Under the pieces are notes generated by a model. The model was not told where the DNA came from and ran no database searches. It worked only from the letters and a program-made list of their open reading frames with translations. Both the position numbers and the translations under genes were made by a program. Positions 37,592 to 50,816 of a stretch of DNA of 64,000 nt are shown here, piece after piece. How positions within the stretch are numbered: the stretch's first letter is position 1; the number at the start of each line of letters is the position of its first letter. Source of the DNA: Chamaecrista fasciculata (Eukaryota; Streptophyta; Magnoliopsida; Fabales; Fabaceae); NCBI GenBank assembly GCA_003254925.1, contig QANZ01023311.1:124001-188000 (forward strand). The letters are read 5' to 3'.

Positions 37592-40500
37592 TCAGTTTTT
37601 AGAAGCAGCAGGAGTATGTACGGTTCTCTTCACCAGAGATATTTTCCAAGGATTCCCTCCTAATTCTTCAAAAACTACTATCAAATTCCTTGTTGGCTTT
37701 AACCACGACCTTGGAACATGGTACCTACGAATCCAAACACAATGGTTAAGTGCTTAATAAAAATGGCAAAACTTATATCAAGTTATTTGTATCTTGCTAT
37801 CAAGTTTTTCAATCGATATTTGACACGTGGCAAAAATTTTGTAAATGTAGTACCATCGTTGGGTGGGTTGTCCACAGCCAAATTGACACTTAACAGGACG
37901 GAATGTGCCTTGATAGCTGCAAGCATTACAGTTACCCTTTGCATAAGCCATCCAATATCTTCCTATGCTTTGCCCATTTATCCATACTTGACCTTTTCCC
38001 ATACTTGACAAGTCCAGAGCCAATGGTTGCTTCCCATTAGGTGCGTCGAAAAATGCCTGAAAGATCCCAACTTTATAGTATCTAAACTAAAAGTAACCTT
38101 ACGAAATGTAATCACGGACTAAGAGGGTAATTTTATTGCTCTTACCTTGTACCATTTTAATTGCTGCTTGGTTCGGGTGGCTAGTGACTCTTGAACCCAA
38201 TCAACAGATGAAGCTCCAATTTCAGACACCAAATTCTGAGCCTCTCCCTTTAGGCCAATCTGTTCAACAACATACCGTGATTAACAGAAGTTTGATTAAA
38301 TGAAACCCCCTTAAGAATAATAATGTGGAGACAATTATATATTGGGTAAATTAATGGTTTGATTCTTGAAAGATGATGAATTTTTCAATTTGGTCTTTTA
38401 ACTAAGATATTAATTCAAATTTAACAGTTAATATAATTTTTTTATATCAGTTGTTAAGTATAATGTCCACAACATATTTGTTATTAGATTGCAGTCAGTA
38501 TTTTTAACAAAATGACTAAACTGATTGTAATTGTATTTTCCAGGGATTAAATTGATAAATCTATCATCTTTAAGATACTAAATCATTAATTTACTCATAT
38601 ATATTTGTGGGCATAGGACTAAGGACCTGGTAAGACCACTTCTGCGACGTTAAGTCCATCTTTCCCTTGTCCAGACCATTCAGCAAAACTGGACCTGTGA
38701 TCCCTGTCTTCCATGTTTCAAAATGCAAGCCAACATTCTTTCGAAAGAATTGAGAAGGGGAAAAGAGGAAAAAAAAAATCAGTGGCTACAATTTTATGGG
38801 ACAAGTAAATGGGAATTAAGAAATTCAATGTACAACTTACAGGTAATCCAACGGCTACGCTGAGAAGTGAAATTTTATTTGTTCCAGCATGTAGGTTGAC
38901 AGGTCCCTTAAATGTACAACTTCTCTCTTCTCTCGTCCCAAAAGCTGAGCCTGTAATACATGTAATCTCATTTATCTTTTTTCTCAACTCCATTTTGACT
39001 AACATGCAAATCTTGGAAGAATTAGTGAGTTTAACTACATACCTGAAAACTGCCCATTAACAAAAACATGCACCGCATGACCTGAAGACTGCACACTAAG
39101 GCTGGGTTTGTGTCCTCCTCTCAAAAATGATTCTGAAGAACTTATGTCGACACTGTGACATCCAAACCAGAAAACACTATGATTTCAATTTCTCATAAAC
39201 CAAGACACCCCAAGGTAAAATAAAACTCAACCAATTTCATTCATTTGATAGGGTTTACAATGAACTAGCTTTCCCATTCTAACTAAACAATGAGCAACGA
39301 TCAAGATTCAAGAACTCCTTGAAAATTGTGTTCCAACTCGATATGTACAGAGAAATTTCCCAAACTGAGTATGAATCAACCCGAAGGACTTCAAAATTTT
39401 GTAATTGCAGATCAAAAGTGTAGGAGGTAACCTCTTTATATACACACATTAACTCACCTGGTTGTGTACCATAGGTAGTCACTTGAATCTCTAGTAACGG
39501 CTATCTGATCCAAGAGTCCAGTAGCTGTAATCATTGAACTACCTGATAGAGAAGATATCTCCTCATCATAGGTCGCCCATGAGAAAAACTTAGAATTGGT
39601 GGGCTTCATCTTAATTTGTGACGTTTGAACTCTCACCTTCATGAGACCGAAACAACGAAGTTAATAACATGATGCAACCAATAAGAAAAACTACAGGAAA
39701 ACATGAGATATGTACTTACTCTAGCACTGTTAAATACGGCATTTCTGCAATCAGGGAGGATGCTTATGGACCAAGGAGGTAAATCATATGGTCTGTTATT
39801 GAACATCACCCTCGCAGAAGAACCAGCATCATAATTTGCCAAAAATGCTGCACATGTTCCATTTCCGTGAGAGAACACATGTGCCTGAAAAATTACCAAA
39901 AATTGAATCATACAGTCTCGGAGTTGGTTTAACAAAAAGATTTGTGCAACTTGAAAATGCTTCTTATTCGCATTAGAGACTAAACAACTGACCTGCTGAT
40001 TTTTTCCTAATGATGTAACGTCAGGATCAGAAGAAACCAAAGCTTGTTCACATAGCTTAATAGCTATATGAAGATCCTTCAAATGACTGTATTTTGGTTG
40101 CCTTTTTATACCTAATCACATCAGAGAACTGAAATGCCTAAAAGGTTTGCAGAGCAGGTGAAAACAGAAATCAACACTAAACCAGCTGACAGTATAGCAT
40201 TCAATTTGAGTCGAAGACCACAATGATCAAACTATAAGATGCCTATAACGTCACTCTTGCAGAATCAAAATACATAAAAGACCTTCTGAAAATGAAAACA
40301 TGAATTTACAGTGTAATTATCTCACCGTACTCATCAATAGGAGCATCATAGTCATAACTCGTAGTAATGAATGGGCCTCCAGCTGTGCGTCCAAAGTTAG
40401 TTCCTCCATGATACTGTCAATTGTCGGTAATCACAGGTTGAACCCAAGATTTTCTAAAATATGGTAGAGTACATCTAAATTAAGTAAATCATATAAACAA

Positions 40501-42240
40501 AGCGACCAACCATATAGTAATTGACAAATGATCCACCCTTTTGTATGAAACGAGCAACAGCAAATGCTAAATCTTCAACTGGCCGCTGGTGATTTGGGCC
40601 ACCAAATTCTGTAAACCTTTATTGGGCAGAAGAAGAACAAAAAGAGCAAGATTCAGAAAAGTTCTACAACCATATTCAAATAATAATATTACAAATATAA
40701 ATATAATATACTTACCAGCCACTCCAAGACTCAGTCCAGAGGGTAGGCTTGTAAGGTTTGTTGGGAGAGAAATAATCGCAGTAAAAACCATTACATGCAT
40801 TTATCTGTCGTGAAAAAATTGAAAGGATCATACTCAATCCTCAGCAAGAAAATGGCTTAAGACTGAATCTATAATTAGGTCAATAAATTCCCAGAATTAG
40901 AATATGGATGAGATGGCTCACCACAGGATCTGGGGCATCATCTTCCTTGCACATCACCCATGGGACTCCTGTGCCCAATCCAACTGCCATATTTGCAGCC
41001 CAGTTCACGTATGCATGACCCCCCGGTGATCTAGCCTCTGGTCCATACTCGTTCTCAATCTACCATATGAACACAAACCAACTACAAATTAATTAAGCTT
41101 ATTTCTTCAATTAATTATTGATTCACTTGCATGAACTATGCATATATATATATATACGAGTGTCAGACTCATATCAGATCATCTCGAATTCAATAAGTAA
41201 CAAACGCCACTAGAAAGTTTTGTAGAGGATTTCCGGAATTCCACAATTTGACGGGAAATTCATACCTGAGATAGAATAATTGGACCACCCTGAGATTGAA
41301 ACAGCCTTTCATTCTTCATCATGTCCACAATCTTCCGAGTAAACCCTTGCATTGCCGCCTAAAAAAGCAACAAAAAAAGAAAAAAGAAAACATAATCAAA
41401 ACTTAAACATTTCTCTGGTTACACAATAAGCACACACACAGAGATGTTAACAGTTCAACCTTGAAAGGCCCATTATCGGTTCTGAAGCTGATGCCAGGAA
41501 CAAATTTCAACCAAACAGGAAATCCTCTGTACCAAAAAATATAATAATGAAGCAATGAGAATCAATCACACACAGTAATAAAGCATTTCATTATTCATAA
41601 GGATTTAATTAAAACTAGACTTACCCGAAGTTCCACTCGGCGCATACATAAGGCCCGATGCGAAGATGAACATAGAGTCCCACTTTCTGCACTGTCTTAA
41701 TGAACCGTATCAGATCGTACCTCCCTTCAAAATTGTACTGCAAGAAATAAAGATGAGATTTGAACACAGCAAAAAAAAAAAAAAAAAANAAAAAAAAAAA
41801 AAAAAAAAAATCCAAAATCCAAAAAAGAAATTAAGATCCAAAAACAAAAACGAAGATCTGTAAAATGTACCTTGCCAGGCGAAGGTTCATGAAGATTCCA
41901 GAAAACGTAAGTGTCAATTACATCGAGGCCTCCAGTTTTGGCTTTCCAAATAAGATCCTCCCACATCTACAGTAATAACACCACACATTTCAATTCTCAA
42001 ACAGATTGCGAACACAAATTGAAACAAACGAAGCGAAATGATGAAAAGTGAAAACAGAAAACCTACTTCAGGAGTGCTTCTAGGATAGTGAATGGAGCCA
42101 GAGATAAGGATTCTCCTTCGGCCATTGATAACGATCGCCTTTCTATCGTAGGTCACAGTACAGTGAATCACTTCTGAACCGAGAATCAAAAGCGTGAAGA
42201 AGAATAATAACAATTTGGAAACTGAGGTAGTTTCCGCCAT
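37592..42240 (-). CDS. Beta-galactosidase, GH35 (BGAL5-like, without C-terminal lectin domain)
   Basis: Eighteen exons join in frame to 735 residues: 42067-42240, 41871-41966, 41625-41737, 41460-41526, 41266-41358, 40922-41059, 40716-40804, 40511-40616, 40326-40413, 39993-40111, 39720-39884, 39458-39636, 39043-39152, 38841-38950, 38627-38737, 38146-38259, 37854-38056 and 37592-37724. A signal peptide (about 1-27) targets it to the secretory path and apoplast. The GH35 active-site signature [14 protein letters not shown] gives acid/base E185. The nucleophile is E252 in [10 protein letters not shown]-terminal jelly-roll domains include [14 protein letters not shown] and [16 protein letters not shown]. 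It ends after [14 protein letters not shown], so the SUEL-type lectin domain of longer paralogues is absent, as in BGAL1/2/4/5-type proteins. By family knowledge it removes beta-galactosyl residues from cell-wall glycans. Intron 2 contains a poly-A run with an unresolved base. Confidence 0.94.
38344..38596. mobile_element. MULE-type MITE in beta-galactosidase intron 15
   Basis: Starts GGGTAAATTAATGGTTTGAT and ends ACTAAATCATTAATTTACTC. Flanks TTATATATT (38335-38343) and ATATATATT (38597-38605) match 8 of 9. Mirrored TTGAAAGATGATGAATTTTT / AAATCTATCATCTTTAAG lies just inside the ends. Confidence 0.7.
41771..41810. repeat. Poly-A run with one unresolved base (41789)
   Basis: About 39 A residues with a single N, in beta-galactosidase intron 2. 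The length is probably not reliable in the assembly. Confidence 0.9.
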
Positions 42241-45200
42241 ATTCACGAATTAATGGAGGGAAAATTTTGAAAACTGAAACAATTTTGAAGAGTGGGACTA
42301 TAATGTGTGAAGCAGAATCAAATAACTGAAAAAATCAGTGAGTGTGTGTTGATCTATATGAAGATTTGTGAAGGTACCACCATTGTTGTGACTTGTGACT
42401 GTGATTTTGCTCTGTGCTTACTAGTATTAGCTTCTGCCACTCGAAGATGGCCAATGTATTAAATATTCTTGTGTCTCTTTCAGGAAGGTGCATTTATGTG
42501 GAGTTCTTAATGATACTTTCATTATTAATTTTTTTTTTTAAATTTTAAGATACAAAATTTTGTCAGTAATAAAGTAGATTTGACATTTCATATATATGTT
42601 TGGCCGATTTTAATTTGGTCTGAGGAATTTCAACTTGTTTACTGATTAGTGTATCTGTGAATAAAGTAGTTTGAATTATTTTGTGAAAATAATTTATTTA
42701 AATAAAGTTTTCATTAAAAAAAGTAATTTGTTTTAATGGGTTTGGCCGTTTGGGTTAATCATTGTCCAACACAAATATCTACAATAACTAAACTCATGTC
42801 TTCAGTTTTACTCGACCATCTATTTAATTAATCTGATTATCTAGTCAAAATTTTGATTTGTTGGATCCATTTAGTTAATTTGAAGGATTAGAATAAATTG
42901 TAATTTATTTTAGTGATCATAAATAATATATTATAAAATTTAGAATTTTTAAAAATATATTCATCTCTTGGATCTCATCTTTAGCCAAAACTTTAATGGG
43001 TTGGATCCATTTGGAATTGGAAGAATCTGAAAACCATAACGTTTCTAATATGAGAAAATGGGATTGCTTTTCCGGTGGAAATTAAATACTTGTGTTTTTT
43101 TTCAGATTCAACTTTATATATATATTCAGTTCAAAAAAAACTTTATATATATATATATATATCAACATTTTATGCAGAAAAAGTTTAGTCAAAATAAAAA
43201 TTCAGAACATATATTATATAGCAGTAAAGAAGATTCATACAAGAGTATATATGGCGAGATTTATTAATTAACATCAACAGATTGCTCTAACTCCGACCTA
43301 ATTGCTAATTAAAGTCTTAATCAGATCTTTTCAAGGAAAAACTGAGAGTCAATTGATGGGTCATTATTAACTTTTACAAGCTGTTATAACATGTGGTGTC
43401 TTCTAATGGAAAGATGGAACAGATCAGATATTCAGATAAGATGGATTTATGATAAATCATTGTCTGGCATATTAATTTACACTTTTGTCCAACTTTTTCA
43501 AGTTTTCATCTTTAAGTTATTTGAACCTTTTAAAATCAATACCAATCAATGTACATAAAGAATATAAAAAACAGTCAAAAGTAATAAATTACTATTTTTA
43601 TAAAAAATATGTGTAATATATTTTTATCTGTAAGTACATTATTACAACACCAAAATTGAATACATATTATACGTTGCATTACAATTTGACACTATACAAG
43701 TCTTGCCAATTAGTTGTATGTGTTTTTCACATTAAATACTCAGTATTTATAAAATCATTTTTGATCATTATCTATTTAAATAAGATTGGAGAAAGAAAAT
43801 TTGAGCACCAAACGTTTGAAAAAGCTGAGTGAATTAATGAAGTGCCATTCATATATAATTTGCTTGTGGGGATTTAGCTTGTATGCATGTGCCACATCAG
43901 TTTGTGGATGACAACAATGCCTTGAAAGTGCATTATTCCCATGATTACAAAGTTTGATGTTGTGTGTCTGTATGTATGTATTTGTGTGTGTGTTCGTGAA
44001 CACACACACAAATATATATACATATATATATATATATATTATATTTGTGAATTGTGATGGATCCTCCATTTATGGGGTTTACAAAGAACTTGCCCTCCAT
44101 GTGACTTTATGTTCGTCCTCGTGATTCGCTCATGTTTTTTCGTTTTTCTAAAGAGGAATGAATTAAAGAACTGTATATAAAATTATAAATATATGACTAT
44201 TAATATTAATTAACCTTATCGGCAAAACAGCGAGCTAACTTCTCAGAAATGACAAATCATACATTCCACTATAAATGCATCTATTATAAATTTTGTGCAT
44301 GTGAGAGTGAGATAGATCAGAAGCTCAATCACGGATCAATCACCATACTTACTTTGTTTTCTTTTGCTTATCTTATATTTGCTTTCAATTATCATTTCTG
44401 ATTTTATTTCCTGATTCGTGTTAATTAAACACGCGTCGGTGTCTTATGAATCTTAGGAACATGCATGTAATGATGAAAATGCTAAATTTAAATGTCGGAA
44501 TACATAATATTGTTTCAAGGGAAAACAAAAGAATGCATAACATTGTTGGAAAAAAAAATGACAACAATGTTTAAATATCTTTGGTCATATTAGATTTTGG
44601 GGGTCAAATATTTAATCATGGGGAGTTCGATTCAGTCATGAGTTGACTCATTAGAAAGATTGTAGAGAAACGAAAAAAAGGCACGGGAACAAACTTAATC
44701 GGAGATCGAATGAGCCTGTACGCACTACCCAAAGTGGAAGCGACGTAAAGAGGACCACGACACCACGTTGAAATTAAACTCACATTAAGTAGTTTTGATT
44801 TATGAGATTTTGTCATTCTTCTCCTATAAATAAGAGTGTTTTTTTTTTTCACTATCTCAATTACTCATTTCTTTATTCATTTTATGTGATGAAAATGAGG
44901 CTTCTATATTAAAAGAACTCAGTTATATTTTTTTTTTCTCTCTCTCTGAAGTTTTTTTTTTCGTGCATCAATTGTGGACATATAACTAGGAGGTAAAGTT
45001 CACCGTTTGGTGCAATTCGTGTAAAGAAGATTGACATTTGGAGATGAGCTTTGATGGAATAAAGACACTGGTAAAATTTTGAATATTAGTGATGACATCC
45101 AAGTTAATAAATATTTATAATTATTGTTTATATTTCTAAGTAAGTCAAGTATTGAGATTCGAAATCCTACAAGGCAATTCTACTAAAATGTCCATTGTAT

Positions 45201-45864
45201 AATCAAAATATTTTTATTTCTTTTTCTCTCTTTAACTTATTTAAAATAGGAAATAAAAATAGTGATCCATCACCATATATTAGTTCATCTAATAATGAAA
45301 ACTGAAGGATGATGTATCACGCAAGCTTTTTAAGCATTAGCTTATACTTTTCTTCTCATGATTCAAAAGTGTCAATAATTTATACAGGATTTGAAACGTA
45401 GATATAACAAAGTATATATTTGTTAAGGTATATGAAGTATGAGTTATGAATAGTAGAGATTTAATATTATATATATCTATTAATCTCTCTTTTTTTCTTA
45501 TTTTAGACATATTTCAATTTCAATTATATTGCATTTCAGTGATCTATTTCTCAAGATTTTTTTGCCAGACATTTCTCAAAATTTCATGACTAGTGAAAAT
45601 GTAAAAATTTTAAAAGAAAGAGTTTTTTTATATAACTAAAAGTGTATGAGGAATCGAAAAATAAATTAAAATGACACTTTCTCAAAATTTGATGCAAATT
45701 TAAATTATTGATTGTTATTTTTAGCTTATTTCAAAATTTTAAATTATTGTCCATGAAGTTAAAAATATTGATTAGGAAAAAAAAAATAGTGCCGACATTT
45801 TGGTTTTTTTGGGGGAAGGGGTATAAAAGGAAATACAATGTCAACATCAAATGTTTTGACGAGT
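42241..45864. other. Intergenic, upstream of beta-galactosidase
   Basis: The part next to 42240 is the probable beta-galactosidase promoter. The rest is AT-rich with (TA)n tracts near 43110-43160 and 44014-44040. The frame at 44616-44852 has no domain I recognise and no splice partners. Confidence 0.5.
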
Positions 45865-46026
45865 AAACTCCCAAACTGGTCCCCGAATTATTGGGTCGCT
45901 GACAGATTGGTCCCTGATTTATGGAAATTGATAAATAGGTCCCCGAATTTTACTAACGTTAGTCAAATTGGTCCCTGAAGCCGTTAACTGCTGACGTGGC
46001 ACTTAACGTGCCACGTCAGCAGTTGG

Positions 46027-46463
46027 NNNNNNNNNNNNNNNNNNNNNNNNNNNNNNNNNNNNNNNNNNNNNNNNNNNNNNNNNNNNNNNNNNNNNNNNNN
46101 NNNNNNNNNNNNNNNNNNNNNNNNNNNNNNNNNNNNNNNNNNNNNNNNNNNNNNNNNNNNNNNNNNNNNNNNNNNNNNNNNNNNNNNNNNNNNNNNNNNN
46201 NNNNNNNNNNNNNNNNNNNNNNNNNNNNNNNNNNNNNNNNNNNNNNNNNNNNNNNNNNNNNNNNNNNNNNNNNNNNNNNNNNNNNNNNNNNNNNNNNNNN
46301 NNNNNNNNNNNNNNNNNNNNNNNNNNNNNNNNNNNNNNNNNNNNNNNNNNNNNNNNNNNNNNNNNNNNNNNNNNNNNNNNNNNNNNNNNNNNNNNNNNNN
46401 NNNNNNNNNNNNNNNNNNNNNNNNNNNNNNNNNNNNNNNNNNNNNNNNNNNNNNNNNNNNNNN
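46027..46463. other. Assembly gap (437 N)
   Basis: Unresolved bases in the left arm of the palindromic element. By symmetry the missing text should match 48178-48721, about 544 bases, so the gap length is probably an estimate. Confidence 0.95.
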
Positions 46464-46498
46464 CCCAAAACTCTTCCAAACATTCCAGTTTAGTCCTT

Positions 46499-47120
46499 AA
46501 AAGTATTAAAAACCCTAAACCCTAAACCCCAAACCCTAAACCCTAAATCCTAAAGTCCTAAACTCCAAACCCTAAAACCTAAAACCCTAAAATCCTAAAA
46601 TTGTAAAGTGTCCCAAAATTCTTCTAAACATTTCAATTTAGTCCTTCAACTCTAAAACCTCAAACCCTAGAACCCCAAATCCCAAACCCAAAACTCTAAA
46701 ACCCTAAACCCTAAAATCCCAAACCCCAAACCCTAAAATCCCAAACCCCAAATCCTAAAACCTTAAACCCTAAATTGTAAAACCCAAAACCCTAAAATTC
46801 CAAACCCCAAAACCCCAAACCCCAAACCCTAAAATCATAAACCCTAAAATCCTAAGATTGTAAAGTGTCCCAAAATTCTTCCAAACATTTCAATTTAGTC
46901 CTTAAACTCTAAAACTCCAAATCTTAGAACTCTAAACCCCAAACCCTAAACTCTAAAACCCCAACCCCCAAAATCCCAAACCCAAAACCCTAAAATCCAA
47001 AACCCCAAACCTAGATCCTAAAATCCCATACCCCAAACTCTAAAGCCCTAAACCCTAAACCCCCAAACTCTAAAACCTCAAACCCCAAACACAAACCCTA
47101 AACTCTAAAACCCCAAATCA
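46499..47120 (+). repeat. Degenerate telomere-like array, CCCTAAA orientation
   Basis: Seven- to eight-base units AAACCCT, AAACCCC and AAAACCCTA follow one another for about 600 bases, with two interruptions by TCCCAAAATTCTTC / CATTTCAATTTAGTCC (about 46611-46650 and 46867-46907). The repeats are too degenerate for an active telomere. Confidence 0.85.
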
Positions 47121-47264
47121 TCAGAATTGTGACTGTACATTAAAGTTCAACAATTGTGCCGTGCAACAGTATTATTCAAATCAGTTCCCGAATTTATCAA
47201 AATAGTTCAATATGTTAGACAAATTGGTCCTCTAATTAAATGAATAGATAATAAACCAAAGAAT

Positions 47265-48140
47265 TTAGGGTATGGGATTTTAGGGTTTTGGGTTTTAGAG
47301 TTTGGGGTTTGGGGTTTTAGGGTTTGGGGTTCAAGGTTCAGGGTTTGGGATGTTAGGGTTTGGGGTTTAGGTTTGAGTTTGGGGTTTAGGGTTTTAGAGT
47401 TTAGGGTATGGGATTTTAGGGTTTGGGGTTTGGGGTTGTAGAGTTTAGGGTTTAAGGTTTTAGGATTTGGGGTTTGGAATTTTAGGGTTTGGGGTTTTAC
47501 AATTTAGGGTTTAAGGTTTTAGGATTTGGGGTTTGGGATTTTAGGATTTAGGTTTGGGGTTTTGGGTTTTAGGGTTTTGGGTTTGGGATTTTGGGGGTTG
47601 GGGTTTTAGAGTATAGGGTTTGGGGTTTGGGGTTTTAGGGTTTGGGGTTTGGAGTTCTAAGATTTGGGGTTTTAGAGTTTAAGGACTAAATTGAAATGTT
47701 TGGAAGAATTTTGGGACACTTTACAATTTTAGGATTTTAGGGTTTTAGGGTTTATGATTTTAGGGTTTAGGGTTTAGGATTTTAGGGTTTGGGGTTTTGG
47801 GGTTTGGGGTTTGGAATTTTAGGGTTTGGGGTTTTACAATTTAGGGTTTAAGGTTTTAGGATTTGGGGTTTGGGATTTTAGGGTTTGGGGTTTGGGATTT
47901 TAGGGTTTAGGGTTTGGGGTTTTAGAGTTTTGGGTTTGGGATTTGGGGTTCTAGGGTTTGAGGTTTTAGAGTTGAAGGACTAAATTGAAATGTTTAGAAG
48001 AATTTTGGGACACTTTACAATTTTAGGATTTTAGGGTTTTAGGGTTTAGGGTTTAGGTTTTAGGGTTTGGAGTTTAGGATTTTAGGATTTAGGGTTTAGG
48101 GTTTAGGGTTTGGGGTTTAGGGTTTAGGGTTTTTAATACT
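47265..48140 (+). repeat. Degenerate telomere-like array, TTTAGGG orientation
   Basis: Inverse counterpart of the left array, built of TTTAGGG, TTTGGGG and TTTTAGGG units over about 875 bases, with the same GGACTAAATTGAAATG / GAAGAATTTTGGGACAC interruptions (47681-47730, 47975-48020). Confidence 0.85.
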
Positions 48141-48144
48141 TTTA

Positions 48145-48580
48145 AGGACTAAACTGGAATGTTTGGAAGAGTTTTGGGACATTTTCCAATTTTATTTTGA
48201 GGATTTGGGACTAAACTGGAATGTTTGGAAGAGTTTTGTGACATTTTACAATTTTTATTTTGAGGATTTGGGACTAAATTGGAATGTTTGGAAGAGTTTT
48301 GTGACATTTAACAATTTTATTTTGAGGATTTGGGACTAAACTGGAATGTTTGGAAGAGTTTTGGGACATTTTACAATTTTATTTTGATAATTTGGGACTA
48401 AACTGGAATGGTTGGAAGAGTACAATTTTATTTTGAGAATTTGGGACTAAACTGGAATGTTTGGAAGAGTTTTGGGACATTTTACAATTTTATTTTGATG
48501 ATTTGGGACTAAACTGGAATGTTTGGAAGAGTTTTAGGACATTTTACAATTTTATTTTGAGGATTTGGGACTAAAATGAA
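48145..48580 (+). repeat. 62-bp tandem array, about 7 units
   Basis: Each unit reads GGACTAAACTGGAATGTTTG, then GAAGAGTTTTGGGACATTTT and ACAATTTTATTTTGAGGATTT. Seven units follow head to tail, one with an internal deletion. Only the last part of the mirror-image array survives beside the gap at 46464. Confidence 0.9.
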
Positions 48581-48949
48581 TGAAGATGATGACAAAGAGG
48601 GGAAATTGAGAATAATGAGATAAAAATATAACTCAGGGACCTATTTGAATTTTGAATGAAATATTTTTTTTTTATTATTAATGCTGATGTGGCACGCACA
48701 GTTGGCTTTTTTTTTTAGTTTTCCAACTGCTGACGTGGCACTTAACGTGCCACGTCAGCAGTTAACGGCTTCAGGGACCAATTTGACTAACGTTAGTAAA
48801 ATTCGGGGACCTATTTGTCAATTTCCATAAATCAGGGCCCAATCTGTCAGCGACCCAATAATTCGGGGACCAGTTTGGGAGTTTGAGACAGATGGTTTTG
48901 ATGCTGAGCAGTCAAGTGAAGCTTGGTTTTTCTGTGTTTCTAAACTTTG

Positions 48950-50215
48950 GGACGGTTTGGGGATTCCAAAATGTCATCCAATCTCATCCAAGTAGATGAG
49001 ATGAGATGATGATGAGATTAGATGAGATGAGATGAACATGATGGATTGGTGTTTGGATGATTTGAGAGAAAATGATGTTAAATAGAGTGTGAAATTATAT
49101 AAAAGGGTATGTAATGATTGTGGTTGGTTGAAATAGGTTTATAAATTTTTTTTTAATTTGTATAGGGGTAGAAATGATAGGAAATAATGAGATGAGATGG
49201 AGATCATAAGATGAGATAATAGGTGTTTGAGTGTGGTTTGATTGGAATGAAATTGAGATGAGATGATATTGGAAAGCTTGAGGATGAGATATTTTTGGAT
49301 GAAGGGTTTAGGGTCCATCTCATTGGATGAGATGATCTACCAAAATGAAAATAACAATAAAATTATTTTAAGAATACAATTTGGTCTATAAATTTGTATT
49401 GATCCAATAATCAGTCCTTAAGATGTGTAAATTATAACTCGGGGCCCAAAGAACGCAACCGTCAATAATCGGGTTTATTCATGAAATTCAATGACCAAAA
49501 AGTAACAAACAATAGTTTGGAGACCAGAATGCAAATAACATGGAAATAGTTTTAACTAATCTCATAGTTTGATAAACAAAACAGAATGAGAAATAGTTTT
49601 AACTCTTTTCAATTTTTTAAAAAAACTTCGTCAGATATATTTAAAAAAAAAAGAGGGATCGAATTGACGTTCAGACTAAAAAATATAACAAATATTTTGA
49701 TGATCGAAATGAACTTATCACATAGTTTAAAGACTAGACTGCCAACAAATGTGAATATAAAACTTTTCCATTTTTTTCACTTTTTTTTTCAAATATGTTA
49801 TAACGGGTTTAGAAGAAGATTGTATCTTAACAAAAAATATTTTGAATTCAATTATATATTTTAATTGAAACTAATTGCATAGTTTGAGAAAAAATACTAA
49901 ACAAAAATAATTTTAAGAACCAAGGAAACTGAGCTCATAGTTTGAGGACTAAAATACCTATAAAAGTGAAGATAGTTAATTTTTTTCTTTTTTTTTTAAA
50001 AAACTACATTAAAAAGAATGTAAGAAGATTATAACTTAAAAAATATTTTAGGGATTAAATTTTATATTTTACTCAAAACAAATAGAAGAATATTGCAACT
50101 AAAAAAACTAATAATATTGTAATTTTTTTAATTAAATTAATATAAATTATAATATATATATATATATATATAAGAGTATGTGTGTGGGTGTGTGAAAGAG
50201 AGAGAGAGAGGTGTA

Positions 50216-50249
<34 letters not shown>

Positions 50250-50552
50250 GTGTGTGAGTGGAAAGGAGAAAAAAAATGATGAAAAATGATAGATGGAGAG
50301 AGAAAATTACAAGTGTAATAAATGAGGGTATGTAAAATTACTATTTTGTTTAATACTTTCTTTTATATTTGTATTAAAGTATAGGTAATTATAAGTGTAT
50401 AAATAGGGATAGATTAGTAATTGTAAGAGAAAATGAAATGATGTTGTGAATGAGATGATGATGTAGATGAGATGAGATGAGATGGAGGTTCCAAAAAATG
50501 AGATGATGATTGAATGAGATGAGATCAAGATTCTCAGGCTCCCAAACTGGAT
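48950..50552. repeat. Possible TIR element rich in GATGA motifs
   Basis: The left end ACGGTTTGGGGATTCC, followed by CAATCTCATCC, is loosely mirrored by GAATGAGATGAGATC and CTCCCAAACTGG at the right. Both subterminal parts carry degenerate GATGAGATGA repeats. The middle (49380-50050) is a series of diverged phrases such as CATAGTTTGAGGACTAAAAT. Boundaries and class are uncertain. (TA)n and (GA/GT)n tracts lie at 50152-50250. Confidence 0.35.
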
Positions 50553-50816
50553 AGTTTTAAGTTAATCTGGATCGAAAATGCACTCATTTATGTAAAATTT
50601 TAAGTGAAAAGAATCATGTAATTCAATCATCTTTTTTGTTTTTTTGGTGAATCATGTAATTCAATAATCTTTGTTGTTGAAGTACACTAACGAATCTATT
50701 CTCGTATATTCAATAAACATCACTATTGATTACGCAAATTAATTTAAAGCAAAGCTGTTAAATAACGTAGTCATATTATTATTTAACTCTACAATAGTTA
50801 GATCTTGTCAAAGAAT

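Larger units (their letters stand above)
45865..48884. mobile_element. Large palindromic TIR element filled with telomere-like repeats
   Basis: Starts TAAACTCCCAAACTGGTCCC and ends GGACCAGTTTGGGAGTTT. The terminal inverted repeats run at least 160 bases (to 46026 and from 48722), including the mirrored CTGACGTGGCACTTAACGTG. Inside, the left half is CCCTAAA/CCCCAAA-like and the right half TTTAGGG/TTTGGGG-like, meeting near 47115-47270. It resembles a giant fold-back MULE in its TTGGTCCC-type ends, but I saw no clear target duplication. A gap of 437 N lies in the left arm. Confidence 0.7.

Noticed and set aside
44616-44852. A 78-codon minus-strand frame with slightly less biased composition
   Set aside because: No domain recognised and no splice partners. 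Possibly an old gene or repeat fragment, but unsupported.
45996-46493. Open frames of about 155-165 codons
   Set aside because: Almost all of their length is unresolved bases.
46499-48140. A true telomere or chromosome end
   Set aside because: The repeats are degenerate, point both ways, are enclosed by inverted repeats, and genes lie on both sides.
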